Source: Bacteroides sp. (GTDB lineage Bacteria; Bacteroidota; Bacteroidia; Bacteroidales; Muribaculaceae). Taken from it: 64,000 bases of DNA. Positions 36,339 through 45,152 of this stretch are shown piece by piece. A program made the position numbers and the translations under genes. The stretch's first letter is position 1. The number at the start of each line of letters is the position of its first letter. Below the pieces are notes generated by a model that worked only from the letters and a program-made list of their open reading frames with translations, had not been told where the DNA came from and searched no databases. The DNA lies in contig JAAVCL010000003.1 in NCBI GenBank assembly GCA_014802335.1, positions 1 to 64,000 of the forward strand, written 5' to 3'.

Positions 36339-38120
36339 ATGAAAAGAATCATAACTTGCTTATCTTTTTTAACCTCGCTGCTTTGCGCACATGCAGAATT
36401 GCCGGCAGGCTATTATGACAGTCTCGACGGGAAGCAGGGGGAACAACTCATCACGGCCCTGCGCACCCTGGCGGCCGGCCACCGCGTAATAACCTACAAC
36501 ACCAAAACCTGGGGCGCGTTTGAGAAAACCGACGTGCGCCTGGTTAAAGGGCGTCAAGCCTGGTGGGACATGTATAGCAATAACATTGTTTACCTTCCCG
36601 ACCATGACGGACTCAACATAGAACATTCGGTTGCCAATTCATGGTGGGGAGGGAAGAAAGGAAGCAATGAGGCCTATTCCGATTTGTTTCATCTCAATCC
36701 AAGCGACCAGAACGCAAACAATAAGAAAGGGAACAACCCGCCGGGCGAAGTGGCCGATGCCCGTCTTCTCGATAACGGCCTGGTGCGCATCGGGACACCC
36801 GTTGCCGGCCAGGGGGGCGGAGCAGCAAGCGTGTTCGAACCTGCCGATGAATATAAAGGAGACTTTGCACGCGCATATTTTTATGTTTTCACCACCTACG
36901 GTTCGTTAGACTGGCTTGACCAATATGCATATATCTATGACAACTCGGGCAAGCTCCAACCCTGGGCCGAGGAAATGCTGATGCGCTGGCACCGTAATGA
37001 CCCGGTGGATAGCAAGGAACTGAATCGTAACGAGGCCATTTACTCAGAGCAAGGCAACCGCAATCCTTTTATCGATTGCCCTGAACTAGCGGAATATATC
37101 TGGGGAGAAAATGCGAATCAGACATTTTCGGCATCAAGCGTAGGCACAATCGCACCCTCCGACCGCCCCGAAGCACCAGGATTCAAGGATATGCGCCTCA
37201 CAGGTGTAAATACATATTCAGGACGCTGGTGGGACGGTAAAAGAATAGAAATCGATGCTCCCCAGGGAGACCTTTATATCAGCGTGGACGGTGGCAGTTA
37301 CCATCCGGCCAAGGAATATACTCTTGATCCAGCCGAGAATGGAAGGGAATCTCATCTCATTTCCGCCTACACGTCTCACGAGGTGAACGGCCATGTCCTC
37401 CGCAGTCCGATTTCAAGACTCTCGATGCTGGCAGCCGATCCTCTCGAAACCGATTATTCGGCAGCCCGTTGGGAACGTATCGAAGATGATGACGAACTCG
37501 ACCTGACCGAAGGTTATTATCTTATCACCGCTTCGACCAATCTGCACGTAATGAGTGTGAACGGCGGGACCTCTTCAACTCAATTCATGGAATCGGCCGG
37601 CTTTGTCGATTTCAGCGACGACCTTATTTCCCAGCTTCCCGTTGATGCCGCAATTGTAAGATTCGCCAATGTGGAAGGAGGCAAAACCCGCCTGATGGTG
37701 TGTGACATCTATGGCCACTATGCCGGCTCATGGAACAACACAGCCAAAAACAAAATGAAGCTCGACCCCGTGACTTATACCCCGGGAATTGCAAAAATAA
37801 ATTCAGACGGCACTTTCTCTTACGCGTTCGACACTTACGGCTCGCTGCAATATAACGCTTCGCAACCGCGATTCCTGAACTACGAGTCAAACCAGAAACC
37901 GGTGTTCCTTTACAAATTTAAGGATCTTGCCGGAGGATGGATGGGTATCGACACTCCCGGCGAAGACGTTTGGGGAATCGGAATTGACAGCGAAGGCATA
38001 TCCACCGACCAATCCACGAAAATCTATGATCTCAGCGGACGCCCGGTGGACGGCAAGAAACTCAGCCGAGGAATCTATATCGTTGTCGGCCCCAAAGGCA
38101 CCCGAAAGATTGCGTTCTGA
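36339..38120 (+). CDS. secreted endonuclease I, third copy
   Basis: A 593-residue protein with a signal peptide (IITCLSFLTSLLCAHA). The endonuclease I domain has NIEHSVANSWWGGKKG, FHLNPSDQNANNKKGNNPPGE and FEPADEYKGDFARAYFYVF. A different C-terminal part follows: a chitobiase-like beta domain (LYISVDGGSYHPAKEYTL) and an unrecognised domain (YYLITASTNLHVMSVNGG). The tail is T9SS-like (KIYDLSGRPV, RGIYIVVGPKGTRKIAF). It is the second gene of a two-gene unit with 34767. The nuclease domains of all three copies keep the His, so all may be active; accessory domains differ. Confidence 0.88.
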   Translation: MKRIITCLSFLTSLLCAHAELPAGYYDSLDGKQGEQLITALRTLAAGHRVITYNTKTWGAFEKTDVRLVKGRQAWWDMYSNNIVYLPDHDGLNIEHSVANSWWGGKKGSNEAYSDLFHLNPSDQNANNKKGNNPPGEVADARLLDNGLVRIGTPVAGQGGGAASVFEPADEYKGDFARAYFYVFTTYGSLDWLDQYAYIYDNSGKLQPWAEEMLMRWHRNDPVDSKELNRNEAIYSEQGNRNPFIDCPELAEYIWGENANQTFSASSVGTIAPSDRPEAPGFKDMRLTGVNTYSGRWWDGKRIEIDAPQGDLYISVDGGSYHPAKEYTLDPAENGRESHLISAYTSHEVNGHVLRSPISRLSMLAADPLETDYSAARWERIEDDDELDLTEGYYLITASTNLHVMSVNGGTSSTQFMESAGFVDFSDDLISQLPVDAAIVRFANVEGGKTRLMVCDIYGHYAGSWNNTAKNKMKLDPVTYTPGIAKINSDGTFSYAFDTYGSLQYNASQPRFLNYESNQKPVFLYKFKDLAGGWMGIDTPGEDVWGIGIDSEGISTDQSTKIYDLSGRPVDGKKLSRGIYIVVGPKGTRKIAF

Positions 38121-38192
38121 TGCCTTGAAAAGGCAAACAACTCCACTAATTCAACCAAATAATACCATAAATAACACAAAAAACATTTCGTT

Positions 38193-40040
38193 ATGTTAGA
38201 AGAAACGAATGTGAAGACCATCGATAAGGTAGTGGTCAGATTTGCAGGCGACAGCGGCGACGGTATGCAGCTTGCCGGCAATATATTTTCGAATATCTCG
38301 GCCGAGATTGGAGATGAAATATCAACATTCCCCGACTATCCAGCCGAGATCCGCGCACCGCAAGGTTCTCTGAGCGGGGTGTCGGGCTATCAGGTAAGCG
38401 TGGGGCGCGGGGTGCATACTCCCGGTGACGAAGCCGATGTGCTGGTTGCCATGAATCCGGCCGCACTTAAAACCAATCTTCGCTATCTGAAACGCGATGG
38501 TGTGGTGGTATGCGATGTCGACTCCTTCACCCCCGCCAACCTTAAAAAAGCGGAATATAAGACGAATGATCCTATAAAAGAGCTTGATATAGATTCGAAG
38601 CGCGTTCTGCTCGTGCCGATGACCACTCTTTTAAAAAACACACTTGCTGATTCCGGCCTTGACCAGAAAGCCATAATGAAGAGCAAGAACATGCTGGCAT
38701 TAGGTATAATCTGCTGGCTCTTCGACCGTCCGGTAGATAATGTGCTCCGCAAATTAAAAAATAAATTTGCAAAGAAGCCTGCTGTCTACGAAGCCAATGC
38801 AAAGGTTCTTCAGGCCGGTTGGGATTATGGCCACAACACCCACAGCTCACTTCCGGTGTATCGCATAGATACAGCCGAGTCACGCCCGGGCACATATACC
38901 GATGTGACCGGTAACACTGCCACCGCCTGGGGTTTGATATTGGCCTCTGAAAAGAGTCATCGCCCTCTGTTCCTGGGGTCCTACCCCATCACTCCGGCCA
39001 CCGATATCCTTCATGAACTTGCCAAACGAAAAGACCTCGGAGTCAAGGCCGTTCAGATGGAAGACGAAATTGCCGGCATCTGCTCGGCAATCGGAGCGAG
39101 CTATGCCGGGCATCTTGCCGTAACATCAACGTCGGGTCCCGGTCTTGCCCTTAAATCGGAAGCCCTCGGCCTTGCCGTTATGGCTGAACTTCCGCTTGTG
39201 GCAATTGACGTGCAACGCGGAGGACCGTCGACCGGACTTCCCACCAAAACTGAACAGACCGACCTGATGCAGGCACTCTACGGCCGCAACGGCGAGTCGC
39301 CTCTGTGTGTTCTTGCCGCCGTAAGCCCAACCGACTGCTTCCACATGGCTTTTGAAGCTGCGCGCATTGCAATGGAATACATGACACCTGTGATACTTCT
39401 CACAGACGCTTATATCGCCAACGGCTCAAGCGCATGGCGTATTCCGGAACCCGATGATTATCCCGAAATTCATCCGCATATACTCCCGGCCGACCGTCTT
39501 GAAGCCGGCTGGAAGCCTTACGACCGTGATGAGAACAAGGTGAGATATTGGGCTCTGCCGGGAACTGAGGGTGCAATGCACCGCGTAGGCGGCCTTGAAA
39601 AAGACAATATCACCTCCATTATATCTACCGACGGCGCAAACCATGAACTTATGGTAAAGACACGCCGTGAAAAAATTGCACGTATTGCCGATTCCGTTCC
39701 TTGCGTGGAACCGATGCTGGATGCCGACGCCGATACAATTCTCTTAGGTTGGGGCGGCACTTACGGACATCTGCTCACAGCTGCAACTCAGCTGAACGAA
39801 GAGGGCAACCGTGTGGCTTTCTGGCAATTCAGATATATCAATCCGCTGCCGAAAAACACGCTCGAAGTCCTCGGCAAATATAAGAGAATTATTGTGGCCG
39901 AACTTAATACCGGCATGTTTGCAGATTATCTCCAGATGCATTTGCCCGGCAAGGAAATACTCCGCATAAACAAAATCGAGGGTCAGCCCTTCCTGGTGAA
40001 AGAAATCGTAGACGGTGTAAAAAAACTTATGGAGGAATAA
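38193..40040 (+). CDS. korA: 2-oxoacid:ferredoxin oxidoreductase, alpha subunit (gamma-alpha fusion)
   Basis: A 615-residue subunit of the enzyme that interconverts 2-oxoglutarate (or a related oxoacid) and its CoA ester with reduced ferredoxin. The N-terminal gamma domain (VVVRFAGDSGDGMQLAGNIFSN, ADVLVAMNPAALKTNL) is fused to the alpha domain (SYPITPATDILHELAKRK, QMEDEIAGICSAIGASYAG, TSTSGPGLALKSE, GGPSTGLPTKTEQTDL). This is the usual Bacteroidota form. korB follows after 3 bases. 2-oxoglutarate is the likeliest substrate; sequence alone does not exclude a branched-chain oxoacid. Confidence 0.92.
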   Translation: MLEETNVKTIDKVVVRFAGDSGDGMQLAGNIFSNISAEIGDEISTFPDYPAEIRAPQGSLSGVSGYQVSVGRGVHTPGDEADVLVAMNPAALKTNLRYLKRDGVVVCDVDSFTPANLKKAEYKTNDPIKELDIDSKRVLLVPMTTLLKNTLADSGLDQKAIMKSKNMLALGIICWLFDRPVDNVLRKLKNKFAKKPAVYEANAKVLQAGWDYGHNTHSSLPVYRIDTAESRPGTYTDVTGNTATAWGLILASEKSHRPLFLGSYPITPATDILHELAKRKDLGVKAVQMEDEIAGICSAIGASYAGHLAVTSTSGPGLALKSEALGLAVMAELPLVAIDVQRGGPSTGLPTKTEQTDLMQALYGRNGESPLCVLAAVSPTDCFHMAFEAARIAMEYMTPVILLTDAYIANGSSAWRIPEPDDYPEIHPHILPADRLEAGWKPYDRDENKVRYWALPGTEGAMHRVGGLEKDNITSIISTDGANHELMVKTRREKIARIADSVPCVEPMLDADADTILLGWGGTYGHLLTAATQLNEEGNRVAFWQFRYINPLPKNTLEVLGKYKRIIVAELNTGMFADYLQMHLPGKEILRINKIEGQPFLVKEIVDGVKKLMEE

Positions 40041-40043
40041 GAG

Positions 40044-41069
40044 ATGGAAAACATAGAAAACAAAACATATACAGCCGGTGATTATAAGAACAGCCAGAAC
40101 GCACGCTGGTGCCCGGGCTGTGGAGACCATGCAATCCTGAATGTGCTTCATAAGGCTATGGCCGAACTTGGAGTTCCCCCGCACATGACAGCGGTTATCT
40201 CAGGCATCGGATGCAGTTCGCGACTCCCCTACTATATGAACACTTATGGCATGCACACCATCCACGGGCGTGCAGCCGCAATTGCAACCGGAGTGAAAAC
40301 AGCCAACCCGGCTTTGACCGTGTGGCAGATATCAGGAGACGGCGACGGACTCGCCATCGGTGGCAACCACTTCATTCATGCCGTGCGACGCAATGTCAAC
40401 ATAAACATGCTGATTCTCAACAATAAGATTTATGGTTTGACAAAGGGGCAGTACTCACCCACCTCCGACCGCGGAACAATCTCGAAATCAAGCCCATACG
40501 GCACGGTTGAAGATCCTTTCATTCCGGCAGAACTCTGCTTCGGAGCCCGTGGAAACTTCTTTGCCCGCAGTTTTGATATGGCCCTCGACACGACACGGGA
40601 AGTCATGGTGGCAGCCGCACGTCATCAGGGTGCATCTGTAGTCGAAATTATGCAGAACTGCGTAATCTTCAACGACGGTATCCACAATTATTTCGCCGAT
40701 AAAGAAAAACGCGCCGATCACACCATCCTGTTGCGACACGGCGAGAAAATGCTGTTTGGTAAAAATAAAGAAAAAGGACTGGTTCAGGATGGATTCGGCT
40801 TGAAAGCCGTGACAATCGGTGAAGACGGTTACACACTCGACGATGTGCTGGTGCATGATGCCCACGCACGCGAAAACTTCCTCCAGCAACAGCTTGCAAT
40901 GATGGATGGCCACGAACTTCCTCTTGCCCTTGGAGTGATACGCGATTATAGCGCTCCGGTATACGATCAGGAAGTGGAACGGCAAACCAACGAAATCAAA
41001 GAAAAGAAAGGCTTCTCGTCTCTGCGCGACATGATTCTGAAGACCCACGAAACTTGGGAAATCAACTGA
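40044..41069 (+). CDS. korB: 2-oxoacid:ferredoxin oxidoreductase, beta subunit
   Basis: A 341-residue thiamine-diphosphate-binding partner of KorA. Visible are ARWCPGCGDHAILN at residues 20-33, GIGCSSRLPYYMNTYGMHTIHGRA, the TPP/Mg motif GDGDGLAIGGNHFIHAVRR with INMLILNN about 25 residues on, and YGLTKGQYSPTS. Length fits the KorB type without an N-terminal ferredoxin. Translationally close to korA (3-base gap). Confidence 0.93.
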   Translation: MENIENKTYTAGDYKNSQNARWCPGCGDHAILNVLHKAMAELGVPPHMTAVISGIGCSSRLPYYMNTYGMHTIHGRAAAIATGVKTANPALTVWQISGDGDGLAIGGNHFIHAVRRNVNINMLILNNKIYGLTKGQYSPTSDRGTISKSSPYGTVEDPFIPAELCFGARGNFFARSFDMALDTTREVMVAAARHQGASVVEIMQNCVIFNDGIHNYFADKEKRADHTILLRHGEKMLFGKNKEKGLVQDGFGLKAVTIGEDGYTLDDVLVHDAHARENFLQQQLAMMDGHELPLALGVIRDYSAPVYDQEVERQTNEIKEKKGFSSLRDMILKTHETWEIN

Positions 41070-41146
41070 GCCTGAAATTTCAATTACAAGCAGGGCGCGT
41101 CAAAAATTGCAGATGCTGGAACATGACGTGCCATAGTACGAAAAAA

Positions 41147-41189
41147 CGTCGACAATGTGGGGCCTGCCACGTCCTCTACATTGTCGACG
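41147..41189. repeat. inverted repeat after korAB, palindrome family
   Basis: CGTCGACAATGT (41147-41158) and ACATTGTCGACG (41178-41189) are perfect complements. The loop contains GGCCTGCCACGTCC, similar to the core of the palindromic repeats at 2183-2290. It could also work as a terminator for korAB, but only AAATTTT follows. Confidence 0.7.
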
Positions 41190-41265
41190 AAATTTTCCGC
41201 ATTGTCTCGGCGATTTTCCTCATACGTGCATACGCACTCACCACTAAATTTTTAACATATCCTTA

Positions 41266-42063
41266 ATGGTACCCATAAAGACAATTTATATCTACCATGA
41301 TTGTTTCATGGTTCAAACTCCGGATGTAACGCTGATATTTGACTTTTGGAAAGATCCCTATCAGCGCGACGCACTCCCCAATCCTCTTCTTGACATGGAT
41401 TGCGACAAACCGGTATATGTATTCGTGAGCCATGGCCATAAAGACCACTTCAATCCTCAGATTTTCAGTTGGGCGCGATATTTCAAGGATATACATTACG
41501 TTGTGAGCCGCGATGTCCGCAAAAGAATTAACCATCTGGTGAGCCCCACGGCAAAGTATAACGGAGATAAGGTTGACGAATCGCAAGTTATAACATTGAC
41601 CGATAATGACCGGTATGCCGATAGAAATATAAACGTTGCTACTTTTCCGTCTACCGACATCGGCAATTCATACGCCGTGACCGTAGGAGGACGGACTGTT
41701 TTTCATGCCGGCGATCTGAACGCATGGATTTGGAAAGATGAATCCACAGAAGAGGAAGTGAACGCCGCCTTGGATGCTTACACAAGGATTATAGACAAAA
41801 TAGCCGGAACGTTCAGCGAATTTGATCTTTGTTTCTTTCCGGTAGACTCAAGAATCGGCACCGACTATTTCACCGGAGCAAAAATATTTCTGGAACGGTT
41901 CCGGGTAAAAAATTTCTTTCCAATGCACTTCGAGCTCGGGGAGGAATCTGCGGAAATAGCCCGTTTACACCCGGATGCAGCAAAATTCGACCTATATTCG
42001 TCGCCCACCTGTCGCCATTACATCATGTCCGCTCCCTACTCGGCCTATTTCATCCTCACTTGA
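41266..42063 (+). CDS. metallo-beta-lactamase-fold hydrolase
   Basis: A 265-residue protein without signal peptide. The metal-binding HxHxDH motif is present (FVSHGHKDHF, residues 56-61), with later ligands in FHAGDLNAW and FFPMHFELG. It resembles the UlaG/YycJ-like small hydrolases; the substrate is not known. Its last 45 bases lie within a 59-bp sequence repeated at 48268-48326, so its stop codon marks the left edge of the island. Confidence 0.8.
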   Translation: MVPIKTIYIYHDCFMVQTPDVTLIFDFWKDPYQRDALPNPLLDMDCDKPVYVFVSHGHKDHFNPQIFSWARYFKDIHYVVSRDVRKRINHLVSPTAKYNGDKVDESQVITLTDNDRYADRNINVATFPSTDIGNSYAVTVGGRTVFHAGDLNAWIWKDESTEEEVNAALDAYTRIIDKIAGTFSEFDLCFFPVDSRIGTDYFTGAKIFLERFRVKNFFPMHFELGEESAEIARLHPDAAKFDLYSSPTCRHYIMSAPYSAYFILT

Positions 42064-42075
42064 CGATTTTACGGA
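42017..42075. repeat. left copy of 59-bp direct repeat (attL-like)
   Basis: The copies at 42017-42075 and 48268-48326 agree at 58 of 59 positions; the difference is C at 42030 versus G at 48281. The left copy contains the last codons and stop of the MBL-fold gene. It also keeps CGATTTTACGGA, which in the right copy encodes the end of the BspA-type gene. Confidence 0.92.
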
Positions 42076-42197
42076 AAGTAAATGACGGTACCTTTGCATA
42101 CATGTTACCTTAATCTTCATTTGGTTATGGATTGTCGACAAGTTGGATCTCCCAAGTCCCTTTCTTTGTCGCACCTTTACGACAAAGAAATATGCCT

Positions 42198-43862
42198 TTA
42201 TTGTTTTCTACGATATTTCTGATTGGGATCATTGGGCTTATCAGGAATAGTACGTTCCAACACTCCCGCTCCCACCAAATCATAGATATACTTTTTTCTG
42301 TTATCAAAGTGGTCTGAGACTCCGGCTCGCTGAAGAATCTCTTGTCTATTCCGTGGTATATTACAGAAGTTTCTAATATCCTGCTGTTTCTTTGTTAACT
42401 TCAACTTGGTCGTATTTTGAGGAAGTTGGTCGTGAACTGGGTCGGTTTTTGTCAGAGCCGGGTCGGTTTTTGAGTTAGATTGATCGCGAACTGGATCGGT
42501 TTTTGTCAGAGCTGGGTCGGTTTTTGAGTTAGGTGGGTCGTTAACTGGGTCGGTTTCTATCAGAGCTGGGTCGGTTTTTGAGTTAGGTTGGTCGTTACCT
42601 TGGTCAACTCTGCGAGGAATCGTTATGACAAACTCGTTGGCGGAATGGGTTATTTCCCGTTGATCAATGCCATTTGAGAAAATCGCGTTTGGATCATACT
42701 CAAGAGCTCGACGAACTCCACTGCCTGCGCCTGTATAGGGGAGCAGATAGTTGGCATTTGTGAAGAGGAACATATTGCGTGGCATCGATGTGCCATTTTT
42801 GATATCCTCTACAGTCAGTCCATTCGGTAGCGCACCGGGACTATGAATCTCCAAGCGATTGTCAAAAATAAAGATGCGTATAGGAGCCTTGATATTTAGG
42901 GAGCGATGCACTAAAGCGTTTACTGTATATTCTATAAGACTTTCGTATGGAATCTCTAATTGCCCGAGCGAATTAAAATCCTTTTCCACTTGCACTTTGC
43001 GGAGATTGCGGGTAAAGAAGTTCATAATGGTGCGGAACTGATGCAAGAGGTTGCCTTCTATCTCCATATCGTGCATCTTGTCACGAAACTGTATGCCTCC
43101 GACTGAGTTGCCTAAGAAACTGATGCACTTGGCAGTCATTACAGGAAGCCAACGCTGAGTGTATTTTCCGAAAAGAAGTATGGCTGCTACGGTCAACATT
43201 CCATCCGGACGAATGAACCTCAGATTCTTTAACAATCTTTCGATTGTTGTTCCTGTAATGACAAACTCGGCCATCTGATCAAGTGAATAATCCTTCATAT
43301 TCAACTCATCAATATGTTTCCCCTTAAACACAGGTGAGAACCTACTCATCAAATACAGTTTGATAGTGTCGGTATCAAGGTCATCCAACGTAGCACCCGG
43401 CACAGCAGCTTCATCGGGATCAAAATTCCCACATCCACTCATCATCTCTGCAAGTTCCGAATTGTCGAACACCTTGCGCTTATCAGCACCATTCTTAACC
43501 CATATCACACCCTTATTATCGTGGTATGGCTTATTCTTGCCTTCTGGAATTGTGGCAATAACGACTGCACCTCCGGTTACTGAGACATTCTCAACTTCAA
43601 TCAAGATATTTGGAATAACATTCTCAGATGCAATATTAGTCAGAAGATTAGTAGTCTCCTGAAGTTCCTTATAAGATAGCGCATTAATCTCACCAGACTT
43701 ATCGTTTATACCTATGATAAGCCTTCCGCCGCGAGAATTGCTGAACGCAACCATCTCGCACCCGATCTCATACTTATCGTCTTTATTGGCCATCCGTTCT
43801 TTGAACTGTACCTGCCCGGCCTCCGCCAAGTCTCTCAATTGAAGTATATCTTGCTCAGTCAT
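42198..43862 (-). CDS. AlbA_2 / ATP-binding transcriptional regulator-like protein
   Basis: A 554-residue protein of COG2865 type. The N-terminal AlbA_2 (Schlafen-like) domain covers residues 10-130 (VQFKERMANKDDKYEIGCEMVAFSNS, GGRLIIGINDKSGE). A GHKL-like C-terminal domain follows near 310-415 (YESLIEYTVNALVHRSL, IFIFDNRLEIHSPGALP). Residues 424-477 are three tandem 18-residue repeats of the DxxNSKTDPALTKTDPV type. A winged-helix end follows (KKQQDIRNFCNIPRNRQEIL). Such proteins occur as regulators and in defence islands. Last gene of three on the minus strand in the island. Confidence 0.75.
   Translation of the reverse strand: MTEQDILQLRDLAEAGQVQFKERMANKDDKYEIGCEMVAFSNSRGGRLIIGINDKSGEINALSYKELQETTNLLTNIASENVIPNILIEVENVSVTGGAVVIATIPEGKNKPYHDNKGVIWVKNGADKRKVFDNSELAEMMSGCGNFDPDEAAVPGATLDDLDTDTIKLYLMSRFSPVFKGKHIDELNMKDYSLDQMAEFVITGTTIERLLKNLRFIRPDGMLTVAAILLFGKYTQRWLPVMTAKCISFLGNSVGGIQFRDKMHDMEIEGNLLHQFRTIMNFFTRNLRKVQVEKDFNSLGQLEIPYESLIEYTVNALVHRSLNIKAPIRIFIFDNRLEIHSPGALPNGLTVEDIKNGTSMPRNMFLFTNANYLLPYTGAGSGVRRALEYDPNAIFSNGIDQREITHSANEFVITIPRRVDQGNDQPNSKTDPALIETDPVNDPPNSKTDPALTKTDPVRDQSNSKTDPALTKTDPVHDQLPQNTTKLKLTKKQQDIRNFCNIPRNRQEILQRAGVSDHFDNRKKYIYDLVGAGVLERTIPDKPNDPNQKYRRKQ
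42432..42593 (-). repeat. three tandem 54-bp repeats inside the AlbA_2 gene
   Basis: Each unit encodes 18 residues; the three read DQPNSKTDPALIETDPVN, DPPNSKTDPALTKTDPVR and DQSNSKTDPALTKTDPVH. The repeat forms a linker between the ATP-binding part and the winged helix, and its unit length keeps frame whatever the copy number. Confidence 0.85.
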
Positions 43863-43976
43863 ATGTAATCTTAAATATTAGAGAACTATACTATTGACAT
43901 CCTCCTTTTTATAACAGCTCAAGTATCGTGAGGATTTAGAATTATACTAATTCGTACACAAAGAATACCACGAGTT

Positions 43977-45017
43977 TTAAACTAATTTCATTTTCTCGCA
44001 GTTAGAGATTATTCTATCTAAAATCCTAAGAAAATCACTTGTATCCAAAAAGTAACTTGGATAAGCTTCCTGAAGTTCCTTGATTTTCGATACGGAAACA
44101 AGAACTACTGCATTTTTTGCATCTTGAGAAACACGTTCCAATCTGGAGTAGTCGTTCATAGCAGATGTCTCATCATTATATGGATTTACATTAACCCTTT
44201 TAGTCTTAAAGTTTATATTTAATATATAATATTTGTTGGTATAGTTTTCTTTTATTGCAAAATTATTTGTTACTCGAAGGGCTTTTAGAGTATCACAAAG
44301 ATTATATTTTTTATCAAGGACATATAAAAGTTTCATCAAATCCCGGGTTGTTAGACCTTGATTTGAGTGAACAGGAAGAATATTCCGTTCTTCCTTAATT
44401 GCAAATAAAGAACTTACATATTTGAAAAATTCTAGCCACTCGTCAGCTCCTTGGCTTGATTTAAGGGGAGTTTTAGTAACTAAACCAGCTGTTTCAACCG
44501 CCATCGCCCAAAAATGTTGTAACTTAGTCCGTACCTGAAGTTCTACTCGGAGCCCATTATAGTCATTATTGTCTGAAACAAACTTATAGACAAAATGCAC
44601 ACTTCGATATCCACTTTCTTTTGGAAATTCTATATAATTTATGGGCGATTTTTCCAGCATGAATCCTTCAGGTACATTTGCCTGCAAGATTGTGTACAAC
44701 TTATCTAAAGTCTTTATATTCGGAAGAACCACGCGAAGACCACCTATATCTTGCATCCCTCCTAATTTCATCTGGGGATTGAGGTCAAGTTTATATATAA
44801 TTGAAGTAAGTCGTTTTAATCTCCGGGATGTAAAGGTTGCATTAATTCGATTGTTATTTATAATTTCATTTATACCAGTTTGGAGTTTATCGAGAACGAA
44901 TAAGTGAAGTGATCGCCAATCATTTATTTTTGCAATGGCGTTTTTAACAATATCATCTTCTCTAGATGAGATAGCAATTTCTCCGGCCTTATCAATTTGA
45001 TGTCTTCCGTATTTCAT
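43977..45017 (-). CDS. RelA/SpoT-domain protein (possible toxic small alarmone synthetase)
   Basis: A 346-residue protein with a RelA/SpoT nucleotidyltransferase domain: RRLKRLTSIIYKL, MQDIGGLRVVLPN near residues 86-98, ESGYRSVHFVYKF near 134, and LRVELQVRTKLQHFWAMAVE near 158-178. It lacks the HD hydrolase and the TGS/ACT domains of Rel, so it is a single-domain enzyme with an unknown C-terminal part of about 120 residues. Such proteins make (p)ppGpp or, as toxSAS/CapRel types, pyrophosphorylate adenine nucleotides or tRNA. Its place between a restriction-like enzyme and an AlbA_2 protein favours a defence role. No separate antitoxin gene is seen. Confidence 0.8.
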   Translation of the reverse strand: MKYGRHQIDKAGEIAISSREDDIVKNAIAKINDWRSLHLFVLDKLQTGINEIINNNRINATFTSRRLKRLTSIIYKLDLNPQMKLGGMQDIGGLRVVLPNIKTLDKLYTILQANVPEGFMLEKSPINYIEFPKESGYRSVHFVYKFVSDNNDYNGLRVELQVRTKLQHFWAMAVETAGLVTKTPLKSSQGADEWLEFFKYVSSLFAIKEERNILPVHSNQGLTTRDLMKLLYVLDKKYNLCDTLKALRVTNNFAIKENYTNKYYILNINFKTKRVNVNPYNDETSAMNDYSRLERVSQDAKNAVVLVSVSKIKELQEAYPSYFLDTSDFLRILDRIISNCEKMKLV

Positions 45018-45152
45018 TTGTATTTAATTTATGGGTCTGCGACTATGCCGTAGATATTTGAGGGTTTAATTATATAAGATCTTCTTTGCTAAGTAACTTG
45101 CTTTAGCAAATTTTTATCTTTGTATCTGTGATGAGAGACTCAATATAAAATG

